From NCBI GenBank assembly GCA_020425885.1, contig JAGQRA010000022.1:1-5436 (forward strand): DNA of 5,436 bases. Direction: 5' to 3'. The position numbers and the translations under genes are program-made. This document shows, in pieces, positions 1 to 5,436 of the stretch. The notes beneath the pieces are model-generated. The model was not told where the DNA came from. It saw nothing but the letters and a program-made list of their open reading frames with translations, and made no database searches. The stretch comes from Planctomycetota bacterium. Lineage in GTDB: Bacteria > Planctomycetota > UBA1135 > UBA2386. The stretch's first letter is position 1. Each line of letters begins with the position of its first letter.

Positions 1-851
1 ACGCCGGCATCGCCGAGCAGCACGCGGTGGCGATGGCCTCGGGTCTCGCCACGAGCGGCATGCGCCCGGTCTGCGCGATCTACTCGACGTTCCTGCAGCG
101 CGGCTACGACCAGGTGTTCCAGGAGGTGATCCTGCAGCGGCTGCCGGTGCTGTTCGCCATGGACCGCGGCGGTCTCGTCGGCGAGGACGGCGCGACGCAC
201 AACGGCCTGTACGACATCGCCTACCTGCGCTGCATGCCCGGCATCACGTTGATGGCGCCCAAGGACGGCCCCGAGCTGCAGGCGATGATGGCCTTCGCGC
301 TCGCTCTGGACGCTCCGGTCGGCATCCGCTACGCGCGCGGCAACGCCCCGAGTCGCAACAACCTCCCTGGCTGGAATGCGGAATCGACGCCGATCGAACT
401 CGGGCGCATGGAGGTGCTCCGCGAGGGCTGTGACGGCGCCATCCTGGCCTACGGTCACATGGTGCAGACGGCGCTCGAGGCCGCCGCGCAGCTCGATGCG
501 CAGGGGATCCACCTCGAAGTCGTCAATGCGCGTTTCTGCAAGCCGCTCGACGAGGCCATGGTGCTCGATCTGTGTGGGCGCCACGATCTCGTCGTCACGT
601 TGGAGGACCACTCACGGGTCGGCGGCTTCGGCAGCGCCGTGCTCGAGTGTGTGAGTGCTCACGGGCCCGTTCACGCCCGCGTCGAGGTGATGGGGGTGCC
701 GGACGAGATCCTCGAGCACATGTCGCGCAATCAGGTGCTCGAGCACTGTGGTCTGACCGCGCGCCACGTCGCTGCGAAGTTCGCGGCCAGGCGCCCCGAA
801 CTCATCGCCCAGCGCGGTGGCGGTCGCGCTCGCAAGCACAGCGGAACCTGA
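1..851 (+). CDS. dxs: 1-deoxy-D-xylulose-5-phosphate synthase, C-terminal part (5' end outside window)
   Basis: DXS is a cytoplasmic, thiamine-diphosphate-dependent enzyme. It condenses pyruvate with glyceraldehyde 3-phosphate to give DXP, the entry step of the MEP isoprenoid pathway. The frame is already open at base 3 and ends with TGA at 849-851, so the N-terminal ThDP-binding half lies upstream. The visible part opens with GIAEQHAV, the family motif whose Glu (codon 15-17) is the catalytic acid contacting the ThDP aminopyrimidine. Next come [32 protein letters not shown] (family active-site His in the THxG motif), YLRCMPG and RYARGNAP, which make up the pyrimidine-binding domain. The transketolase C-terminal domain follows, with [10 protein letters not shown] and [13 protein letters not shown]. 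The last 25 or so residues are basic and Arg/Gly-rich ([12 protein letters not shown]) and run past the usual family end. The first in-frame ATG, at base 33, is internal and is not the real start. nadK follows at once, which suggests an operon. Confidence 0.97.
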   Translation, partial: AGIAEQHAVAMASGLATSGMRPVCAIYSTFLQRGYDQVFQEVILQRLPVLFAMDRGGLVGEDGATHNGLYDIAYLRCMPGITLMAPKDGPELQAMMAFALALDAPVGIRYARGNAPSRNNLPGWNAESTPIELGRMEVLREGCDGAILAYGHMVQTALEAAAQLDAQGIHLEVVNARFCKPLDEAMVLDLCGRHDLVVTLEDHSRVGGFGSAVLECVSAHGPVHARVEVMGVPDEILEHMSRNQVLEHCGLTARHVAAKFAARRPELIAQRGGGRARKHSGT

Positions 852-891
852 GTCGGGAGCAGGCGCCGGGCGACCTCCGGACCCTCAGATC

Positions 892-1758
892 ATGGCAGCG
901 CCAAGAATCATCGTCGTCGGCGACGAGCGCAAAGGCGGCACCAAGGCGCTCGTGCATCGGCATGCGTCGTGGCTCGCCGCGCGCGGCTGCGAGGTGGCGA
1001 TCGTCGGCGATCGTGAGAGTTCCCTGGCCGACGTCGAGTTCGACTTCGCGGTCGTGTTCGGCGGCGACGGCTCGTTGCTCGGCACCGCGCGCCGGATGGG
1101 GGACAACCAGCGGCCGACGCTCGGCATCAACTGCGGGCGCCTGGGCTTCCTCACCGCCTTCGAACAGGAGCACACCGAAGAGGCCCTGCGGCGCCTGCTG
1201 AGCGGCGACCTGCTCGAGGAGCGGCGCCTGATGATGAGCTGCTCGACCCTGTCGTCCGACGGCGTGGCGAGCCCGCCGGTCGCGTTCCTCAATGACGTCG
1301 TCATCACGCGGCGCTCGGTCAGCGGCATGATCACGGTTCGTGCCTGGCGCGGTGAGGTCGAATTGGCGTCCTATCGTGGCGACGGTCTGATCGCGGCCAC
1401 GGCGTCGGGCTCCACCGCCTACTCGATGGCGGTCGGCGGCCCCGTGCTCTCGCCCGACCTCGACGCCCTGGTGTTGTCCCCGCTCGCTTCCCACACGCTT
1501 AACGTGCGGCCCATGGTCCTGCCGGTCGGTGCGGGCATCGATATCGAGGTCGTCGAGACCGGCGCCAAGAAGCAGGCCTCCTGCCTGGTCGACGGTCAGG
1601 TTGCGTTGCAGATCCCGGTCGGCGGCCGTGCCGTATTGCGTCCGGTTGCATACTCGTTTCGCCACCTCGTGCCGGAGTCCACTCACTTCTTCGAGGTCCT
1701 GCACGCCAAGTTCGGCTTTGCCGACCTGCCGCGGCCACAGCCCGGCCGCCGGGGTTAG
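892..1758 (+). CDS. nadK: NAD kinase
   Basis: This 288-residue protein (numbered from ATG 892) is a cytoplasmic ATP-NAD kinase that phosphorylates the 2'-OH of the NAD adenosine ribose to make NADP. Length and motifs are typical of the bacterial family. GGDGSLL at 57-63 holds the conserved catalytic-site Asp (D59). GINCGRLGFL at 78-87 and LNDVVITR at 133-140 carry the Asn-acidic pair of the NAD site. YRGDGLIAATASGSTAYS at 161-178 and VGGPVLSP are the second signature, HTLNVRP lies at 201-207, and VDGQ at 233-236. A GTG at 817 is also in frame, but it would add 25 low-complexity residues and overlap dxs. ATG 892 puts the first beta strand (PRIIVVGDE) right at the N-terminus, so I prefer it. 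No strong Shine-Dalgarno sequence precedes it. With a 40-base gap after dxs and no clear promoter, co-transcription or translational coupling is likely. Confidence 0.97.
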   Translation: MAAPRIIVVGDERKGGTKALVHRHASWLAARGCEVAIVGDRESSLADVEFDFAVVFGGDGSLLGTARRMGDNQRPTLGINCGRLGFLTAFEQEHTEEALRRLLSGDLLEERRLMMSCSTLSSDGVASPPVAFLNDVVITRRSVSGMITVRAWRGEVELASYRGDGLIAATASGSTAYSMAVGGPVLSPDLDALVLSPLASHTLNVRPMVLPVGAGIDIEVVETGAKKQASCLVDGQVALQIPVGGRAVLRPVAYSFRHLVPESTHFFEVLHAKFGFADLPRPQPGRRG

Positions 1759-1786
1759 GATTGCCTGGTCGACTGATTGTCGAAAG

Positions 1787-1802
1787 CTGGCCCCCGGGCC
1801 AG
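1787..1802 (+). terminator. GC-rich hairpin downstream of nadK, possible terminator
   Basis: CTGGCCC and GGGCCAG form a perfect 7-base inverted repeat separated by two C residues. In practice this is a 6-bp stem with a 4-base loop. It starts 28 bases after the nadK stop. No T tract follows, so it is not a classical intrinsic terminator. It could be an RNA-stabilising 3' hairpin, or chance in GC-rich DNA. Confidence 0.3.
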
Positions 1803-1890
1803 GCCCATGCGTAGTGCCGAACGCCACCGGCAGCGACGTCTGCGGTCCTCACCCCGTCCCGCCTCACCTCGCCTCGCAACCCATCGCCCC

Positions 1891-3207
1891 ATGAAGCCTC
1901 TCGCCCCAGCGAAGGTTCTGCTCGCCGTTTCCCTGCCGATCTGCGCCGTCGGGGCCCAGGGCACGGCCGAGCAGGAGCCGAATGATGGTCCGGCCACCGC
2001 CAACCTTCATGCCCTCGGCACTCAGTCCTTCGGCGTCCTGGCAGCCGGCGACGTCGATTGGTATCGGGTCGTGCTGCCCCGCGACCGCGACCTGCGGGCC
2101 TGGACGGCGCCCGGCTTCGGCTCGCAGTGTGGCAACACCCGGCTCGCACTGTTCGATGCCCAGGCGCGTCTGATCAACGAGGTCGACGATGGCAGCCCGG
2201 CGACCCACGGCGACTACTCGGTGGTCGAATTCGGCGATCTGGCGGCGGGCACCTGGTTCCTGCGGGTGCGGGGCTTCGATGCGCAGACCACCGGCTCCTA
2301 CACGCTCGACGTCGAGGCGCTCGGTGTCGGCGATCTCGTGCGCGCGTCGCATCAGGTCGTCTCGGTCGTCGAGGAACCCGAGCCCAACGATCCGCGAATG
2401 GCGAACAGCACCATGACGGCCGGGCCGCTGTGGGCCCTGGTCCGCGGCAACATCGCCGTCGGGGCCGGGACGGCGAGCCTGTCGGTGCGCAACGCGGACT
2501 ACGACTTCTACAAGATCCAGGTGCCGTCGGCCGGGCTGCTCTCGCTCACCACCGCCGCCGGGCCGGCGCCGTCGGCGTTCGACACCGTCCTGCATCTGTG
2601 CGACGCCGGGCTCGCCCCGCTTGCTTTCGACGATGACAGCGGTCCGGGCTTCTTCGCGCTGCTGCGCTACCAGGTGACCGTGCCCGGTATCTACTACGTC
2701 GTCATCAGTGACTACGGCACCGGCAACTACGAACTGGAGGTCGACTTCGCCCCGCCGATGCCGGCCGGAGCGGCGCAGTCGTCGGTGCTCTCCGGCGGCT
2801 GTGGCCCGACCGGTGGCGTGCCCCGTCTCGGCACCCGATGGACGACCGGCTCGACCATGGTGCGCGTCGAACGTCCGATCCTCGGCACGCAATACTACGT
2901 CGACCTGACCAACTGCCCGCCCAACACCCTGATCGCGCGCCTGTTCAACCTGCTGCCGCGGCAGTGGCCGTTGTCGCTTGATCCCTTCGGCGCGCCCGGC
3001 TGTGTCTCCGAGGTCGACAACCCGGTGGTCGACTTCTCGACCACGGATGCCGCCGGCGTCCACTACTGGGGGTTCTCGATCAGTGACGACGTCAGCATGA
3101 TCGGCCTGCCTCTGGAGAAGCAGGTCGCCGTGCTCGACCCGGCCGCCAACGCCCTCGGGCTGCGCATGTCCAACCGCATGAGCTCGGTGGTCGGCGTCGG
3201 ATTCTGA
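1891..3207 (+). CDS. Exported protein with two PPC-like domains and a planctomycete-type C-terminal domain
   Basis: This 438-residue protein has no recognised enzymatic function. Residues 1-22 look like a signal peptide: Lys2 and Lys8, a hydrophobic core VLLAVSLPICAV, and a likely cleavage site VGA|Q. Two related modules follow. The first (about 27-144) has EPND at 29-32, DVDWYRV at 54-60, an acidic VDDGS stretch near 98-102 and GSYTLDV at 135-141. The second (about 161-286) has EPND at 164-167, DYDFYKI at 203-209, FDDDSG at 246-251 and GNYELEV at 278-284. These fit the PPC (bacterial pre-peptidase C-terminal) beta-sandwich fold, where acidic loops often bind calcium. Residues 301-438 form a distinct domain with Cys304, Cys342 and Cys371, the pattern PLSLDPFGAPGC, and a VLDPAANALGLRMSN ending. 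ATG 1891 is chosen because it directly opens the signal peptide. An in-frame TTG at 1777 would put 38 Arg-rich residues before it. No peptidase domain is visible. It probably acts in the periplasm or at the cell surface as a binding or structural protein. Confidence 0.85.
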   Translation: MKPLAPAKVLLAVSLPICAVGAQGTAEQEPNDGPATANLHALGTQSFGVLAAGDVDWYRVVLPRDRDLRAWTAPGFGSQCGNTRLALFDAQARLINEVDDGSPATHGDYSVVEFGDLAAGTWFLRVRGFDAQTTGSYTLDVEALGVGDLVRASHQVVSVVEEPEPNDPRMANSTMTAGPLWALVRGNIAVGAGTASLSVRNADYDFYKIQVPSAGLLSLTTAAGPAPSAFDTVLHLCDAGLAPLAFDDDSGPGFFALLRYQVTVPGIYYVVISDYGTGNYELEVDFAPPMPAGAAQSSVLSGGCGPTGGVPRLGTRWTTGSTMVRVERPILGTQYYVDLTNCPPNTLIARLFNLLPRQWPLSLDPFGAPGCVSEVDNPVVDFSTTDAAGVHYWGFSISDDVSMIGLPLEKQVAVLDPAANALGLRMSNRMSSVVGVGF

Positions 3208-3209
3208 GC

Positions 3210-3234
3210 GTCGCTCGCCCGCTGCGCGTGCGAC
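3210..3234 (+). terminator. Hairpin in repeat copy 1, possible 3' end structure of the exported-protein gene
   Basis: GTCGCTCGC (3210-3218) pairs with GCGTGCGAC (3226-3234) around a 7-base loop. This gives 8 of 9 base pairs with one T-T mismatch. It begins 2 bases after the stop codon, where a transcription-ending or mRNA-stabilising hairpin is expected. No T tract follows, so termination by an intrinsic mechanism is uncertain. Confidence 0.35.
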
Positions 3235-3283
3235 CGCGCTCAGGACCTCGCTGCGCGCTGCGCACGCCGCTTCGGTTCTGAGG

Positions 3284-3308
3284 GTCGCTCGCCCGCTGCG
3301 CGTGCGAC
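3284..3308 (+). terminator. Same hairpin in repeat copy 2
   Basis: The 25 bases are identical to the hairpin in copy 1, shifted by exactly 74. Two of the six substitutions fall close by in the unit but none falls inside this stem-loop. A second copy could reinforce transcription termination before the downstream gene, but no T tract supports this. Confidence 0.28.
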
Positions 3309-3388
3309 CGCGCCGAGGACCTCGCTGCACGCTGCGCGCGCCGCTCCGGTGCGGAGCCCCCCGATGCCGCAACGCGGCACGGCGTCGA

Positions 3389-3430
3389 CGAAGAATCGTA
3401 TGCATCCAGCGCCGCTGCGGCGCTTCTTCG
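3389..3430 (+). other. Bulged GC-rich stem-loop in the intergenic region
   Basis: An inner perfect stem pairs AGCGCCG (3408-3414) with CGGCGCT (3418-3424) around a CTG loop. An outer stem pairs CGAAGA (3389-3394) directly below it with TCTTCG (3425-3430). Thirteen unpaired bases (3395-3407) bulge on the 5' side. This could be a leader RNA element, a protein-binding dyad or a terminator without a T tract. A chance origin is possible in DNA this GC-rich. Confidence 0.35.
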
Positions 3431-3475
3431 GGACGGCGTGCATCGCTGCAGCTGCGGACGCCATTCTGCTCTGTC

Positions 3476-3504
3476 TTGACGGAGCCTGGGGTTCTGCCTA
3501 CTTC
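3476..3504 (+). promoter_or_regulatory. Weak sigma70-like promoter candidate
   Basis: TTGACG (3476-3481) matches 5 of 6 bases of the -35 consensus. At a 17-base spacing lies TACTTC (3499-3504), which keeps only the leading TA of TATAAT. It sits in the least GC-rich part of the gap, about 120 bases before the downstream GTG start. The -10 match is poor, so this is only a candidate. Confidence 0.2.
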
Positions 3505-3612
3505 TGTCGCGATGGCAGCCGTCAGCGACTTCGCCGTAGAACCGCCCGACCACGCGACCCTGGAAGTCGAGCCGGGCGCCGTTGCGGGTCGAGGTGACGA
3601 CGGGCAGGCGAT

Positions 3613-3617
3613 GAGGG
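3613..3617 (+). promoter_or_regulatory. Ribosome binding site supporting the GTG start at 3622
   Basis: GAGGG lies 4 bases before the GTG at 3622. An in-frame TGA at 3595-3597 closes the frame upstream, and the nearby ATG at 3620 runs straight into a TGA. GTG 3622 is therefore the first usable start in this frame. The short spacing makes the site imperfect. Confidence 0.45.
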
Positions 3618-3621
3618 CGAT

Positions 3622-5436
3622 GTGAAGCCGATCCAGCCGCCAGGCGGGCGTTCGGAGTTGGCCAACACGGGTGAGCGCTACCTGCCCGGCATCACCCGCA
3701 GCACCACCGGACTCGAGCACTATCACCGCTACCTCATGGCGGCGGCCGCCTGTGTCGGCCAACGCGTCCTGGACATCGCCTGTGGTGAGGGCTACGGATC
3801 GTTCATGGTCGGGCAGGCCGCGGCTCACGTCGTGGGCGCCGACATCGACCCCGAAGCCGTCGGCCACGCCGGCCGCAAGTACGAGAGCCTTGGCAACCTC
3901 AGGTTCTGCTGCGCGAGCTGCGAATCGCTGCCTTTCCCCGATCACAGCTTCGACCGCGTCATCAGCTTCGAGACGATCGAGCACATCCGCGACCAGCATT
4001 GCTTCCTGGCGGAGGTCCGACGCGTGCTGGTGCCGGGCGGCATGTTGATCGTTTCGTCACCGAACAAGACCGCCTACAACCACCGCCACGACGAGAACGA
4101 GTTCCACGAGAAGGAGCTCGAGCGCGAGGAGTTCCGCAGCCTGTTGCTGGAGCACTTCGCGCACGTGACCCTCGGCCAACAACAGGCGCTGTTCCTGTCG
4201 CTGCTGAGCTCCGGCGCGCCGACGCCGACGACGTTCATCGAGCGGAACGACGCCGATGGGGCGTTCCACTTCTCCGACCGGCTCGAGCAGCTGACCTACT
4301 CGATCGCGTTCGCTGCCAACGTCGAGATCGGTGATCTGCCGAGCAGCGCCTTGCTCGATACCGTCTGCGCCGGCGAGACGCATCGGTTCCACGAGGACAG
4401 CGCAGTCTACGAGGTGCGTGACCCGGGCCTGGTGATGCTGCTGTCCGAGTTCTACAGCAAGCAGCAGCGCGAGGCCGAGGCTGCCGCGGCCGCGGCCGCG
4501 GCCAGCGCCGCCGCCGAAGGCCGCGACGAGTCCGCGCCCGCCGCAGTCGACGTCGGGGAGGATCGCGATGCCGGGGACGAACGTCCCCACGAGGAGGTCG
4601 CCGCGGCGCCGGACTCGAACGACGGCTCGTCGGCTGGAGTCGAGACGGCCGTCGACTCGGGGACGGCGCCACCGGTGGCCGGCAATGGCGTTCGTGATCG
4701 GCTGCTCGAACGAGGCAAGGAGGCCGCGCGCGGCCTCGGCCTCAAGGCCAACCCGTTGGCCGGTGCCGGCGGTCCGGCGAACACCATGCAACCGGTGCCG
4801 CGGCGCATCCTCGATGCCGCCGTGCGGGTCGCGGTACGGGCGGCGCTTTGGGTGCATCGGCTGCGTCCCAGCGTGGCGCGTTCGATCCACGCCACCCGCG
4901 GTCTGTTCGACGCCAACTACTACCGCCGGTGCTACTACGACGTCTCGGGCTACAGCGACACGTTGTGCGCGATCCATTATGCGGTGCACGGCTGGCGCGA
5001 GGGACGGCGGCCGGGGCGGCTGTTCGACCCCGACTTCTACCTGCGCGAGTACCCGGACGTGCGGGCCGCTTCGATCAGCCCGCTGCTGCACTACGTCATG
5101 CACGGGGCCGATGAATGGCGGGCCCCGCACCCCGATCTGCAGGCCCACGGCCACCGCTTCGCCAACGACTCCTGGGCCGGCGCGAGCGCCGCCGCTGCAG
5201 GTGCCGGCGAACGGTCGGTGAATGCCGGCGCGGTCGCAGCCGCGGCCGACCACTGGGCGCAGTTCGAGCAGTTTCGCGACTTCATCGGCCGGCGCCGGCG
5301 CGACGCGCGACGCGCCTGGAAGCTCACGCCACCGGAGCTGCTGGGCGTCGATGCCGACGATCTCGACGCCGCCGGCCGGAAGATCGACGGTCGCCTGAGC
5401 CTCGCCGCGAACCCGCAGGTCTCGATCGTGATCCCG
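3622..5436 (+). CDS. SAM-dependent methyltransferase fused to HGxxEGRxP repeats and a family 2 glycosyltransferase (3' end outside window)
   Basis: One unbroken frame of 605 codons starts at GTG 3622 and runs off the window. Residues 1 to about 278 are a class I SAM methyltransferase: motif I VLDIACGEGYGS at 49-60, acidic motif II GADID with Asp74, SLPFPDHSFDRVISFETIEHI at 102-122, and LVPGGMLIVSSPN at 136-148. The segment after this (FHEKELEREEF) matches my recollection of methyltransferases from LPS and O-antigen loci. Residues 282-355 are an Ala-rich then acidic, probably disordered linker. Two short repeats follow. Unit 1 (about 428-465) has LFDANYY and HGWREGRRP; unit 2 (about 467-504) has LFDPDFYLREYPDV and HGADEWRAP. 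This FD-YL-YPDV-HG module is common near glycosyltransferases. The visible end, PQVSIVIP at 598-605, looks like the first strand of a GT-A (GT2) domain. The likely role is cytoplasmic assembly and methylation of a surface polysaccharide; substrates are unknown. The methyltransferase call is firm, while the GT2 call rests on a few residues. Confidence 0.9.
   Translation, partial: MKPIQPPGGRSELANTGERYLPGITRSTTGLEHYHRYLMAAAACVGQRVLDIACGEGYGSFMVGQAAAHVVGADIDPEAVGHAGRKYESLGNLRFCCASCESLPFPDHSFDRVISFETIEHIRDQHCFLAEVRRVLVPGGMLIVSSPNKTAYNHRHDENEFHEKELEREEFRSLLLEHFAHVTLGQQQALFLSLLSSGAPTPTTFIERNDADGAFHFSDRLEQLTYSIAFAANVEIGDLPSSALLDTVCAGETHRFHEDSAVYEVRDPGLVMLLSEFYSKQQREAEAAAAAAAASAAAEGRDESAPAAVDVGEDRDAGDERPHEEVAAAPDSNDGSSAGVETAVDSGTAPPVAGNGVRDRLLERGKEAARGLGLKANPLAGAGGPANTMQPVPRRILDAAVRVAVRAALWVHRLRPSVARSIHATRGLFDANYYRRCYYDVSGYSDTLCAIHYAVHGWREGRRPGRLFDPDFYLREYPDVRAASISPLLHYVMHGADEWRAPHPDLQAHGHRFANDSWAGASAAAAGAGERSVNAGAVAAAADHWAQFEQFRDFIGRRRRDARRAWKLTPPELLGVDADDLDAAGRKIDGRLSLAANPQVSIVIP
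4483..4503 (+). repeat. In-frame GCCGCG hexanucleotide tract encoding poly-alanine
   Basis: Three and a half units of GCCGCG run here inside the fusion gene. They encode part of an Ala stretch (residues about 286-298) at the start of the interdomain linker. Unit gain or loss would add or remove two Ala residues without a frameshift, so the tract can vary in length without breaking the gene. Confidence 0.85.

Larger units (their letters stand above)
3202..3349. repeat. Tandem duplication of a 74-base GC-rich unit (two copies)
   Basis: Copy 1 is 3202-3275 and copy 2 is 3276-3349. By eye they match at 68 of 74 positions with no gaps. Both start TTCTGAG and end CGCTYCGG. Copy 1 begins at the last sense codon (TTC, Phe438) of the upstream gene and contains its TGA stop, so the duplication straddles the gene end. 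Each copy holds a hairpin (annotated separately) and an AGGACCTCGCTG segment, which in copy 2 is part of the perfect dyad CGAGG-A-CCTCG. The six substitutions suggest the duplication is not very recent, or that the units arrived as members of a dispersed family. No transposase or target-site duplication is seen. Confidence 0.93.
3350..3621. other. Non-coding gap between the tandem repeat and the methyltransferase gene
   Basis: I see no convincing gene here on either strand. Open frames exist, but they translate to Arg/Ala/Ser-rich sequence with no domain pattern. The stretch holds a bulged GC-rich hairpin at 3389-3430, the palindromes ATGCAT (3400-3405) and GCTGCAGC (3445-3452), and a stretch richer in T (about 3463-3510) with a weak promoter-like sequence. 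It most likely carries the promoter and 5' leader of the downstream gene. Confidence 0.6.

Noticed and set aside
1777..1890. TTG-initiated N-terminal extension of the exported protein
   Set aside because: It would place 38 Arg/Pro-rich residues before a clear signal peptide and would overlap the hairpin after nadK.
3202..3349. CRISPR array
   Set aside because: There are only two adjacent copies with no spacers between them, and the unit is too long for a CRISPR repeat.
3349..3597. Possible 82-residue small protein on the + strand with a hydrophobic stretch
   Set aside because: It starts with a GTG at the edge of the repeat and has no ribosome binding site that I can see. The rest is Arg-rich low complexity. 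The hydrophobic run comes from the Ala-coding hairpin region.
3907..3927. CCASC in the methyltransferase where many relatives have a Gly-Asp-Ala before LPF, suggesting a lost adenine-contacting Asp
   Set aside because: From memory, methyltransferases of surface-polysaccharide loci often carry Gly-Ser-Cys at this place, so Ser99-Cys100 looks like a subfamily trait and not a defect.
1864..3999. Long open frame on the - strand (711 codons) across the exported-protein gene, the gap and the methyltransferase
   Set aside because: It translates to Arg/Gly/Val/Asp-rich sequence with no domain pattern and lies opposite two well-supported genes. Strong third-position GC in the + strand genes removes stop codons on the opposite strand and creates such shadows.
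4057..5253. Open frame on the - strand (398 codons) opposite the fusion gene
   Set aside because: This is a GC-driven shadow of the methyltransferase/repeat frame. Its sequence has no recognisable motif, whereas the + strand frame has complete methyltransferase motifs.

Overview
This is a high-GC chromosomal window with all four recognisable protein-coding regions on the + strand. The best taxonomic guess is a planctomycete or a similar large-genome, high-GC Gram-negative lineage. The main reason is the secreted protein at 1891-3207. It pairs two PPC-type domains with a C-terminal Gly/Cys/Pro domain of a kind I associate with planctomycete exported proteins. Weak or absent Shine-Dalgarno sequences fit this but do not prove it. 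This is an inference, since the window holds no rRNA or other marker.

Positions 1-1758 hold housekeeping metabolism: the 3' part of dxs (1-deoxy-D-xylulose-5-phosphate synthase, first step of the MEP isoprenoid pathway), then nadK (NAD kinase) 40 bases later. The two are probably co-transcribed. Their products connect loosely, because NadK makes the NADP pool used by the reductive MEP step that follows DXS. A GC-rich hairpin just after nadK may end this unit.

Positions 1891-3207 encode an exported protein with a signal peptide, two PPC-like beta-sandwich domains and a C-terminal domain, but no catalytic domain that I can see. Its last sense codon and stop codon lie inside the first copy of a 74-base tandem duplication (3202-3349). 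Each copy carries the same hairpin. The rest of the 414-base gap up to 3621 has no convincing gene. It holds a bulged GC-rich hairpin and a weak promoter-like sequence.

Positions 3622-5436 are one uninterrupted reading frame that runs off the window end (605 codons seen). It encodes a multidomain protein: an N-terminal SAM-dependent methyltransferase, an Ala-rich and acidic linker, two HGxxEGRxP-type repeat modules, and the opening strand (VSIVIP) of what is probably a family 2 glycosyltransferase. It looks like a cell-surface polysaccharide enzyme and may open a glycan cluster beyond the right edge. No tRNA, rRNA, CRISPR array, transposase or phage gene was seen.
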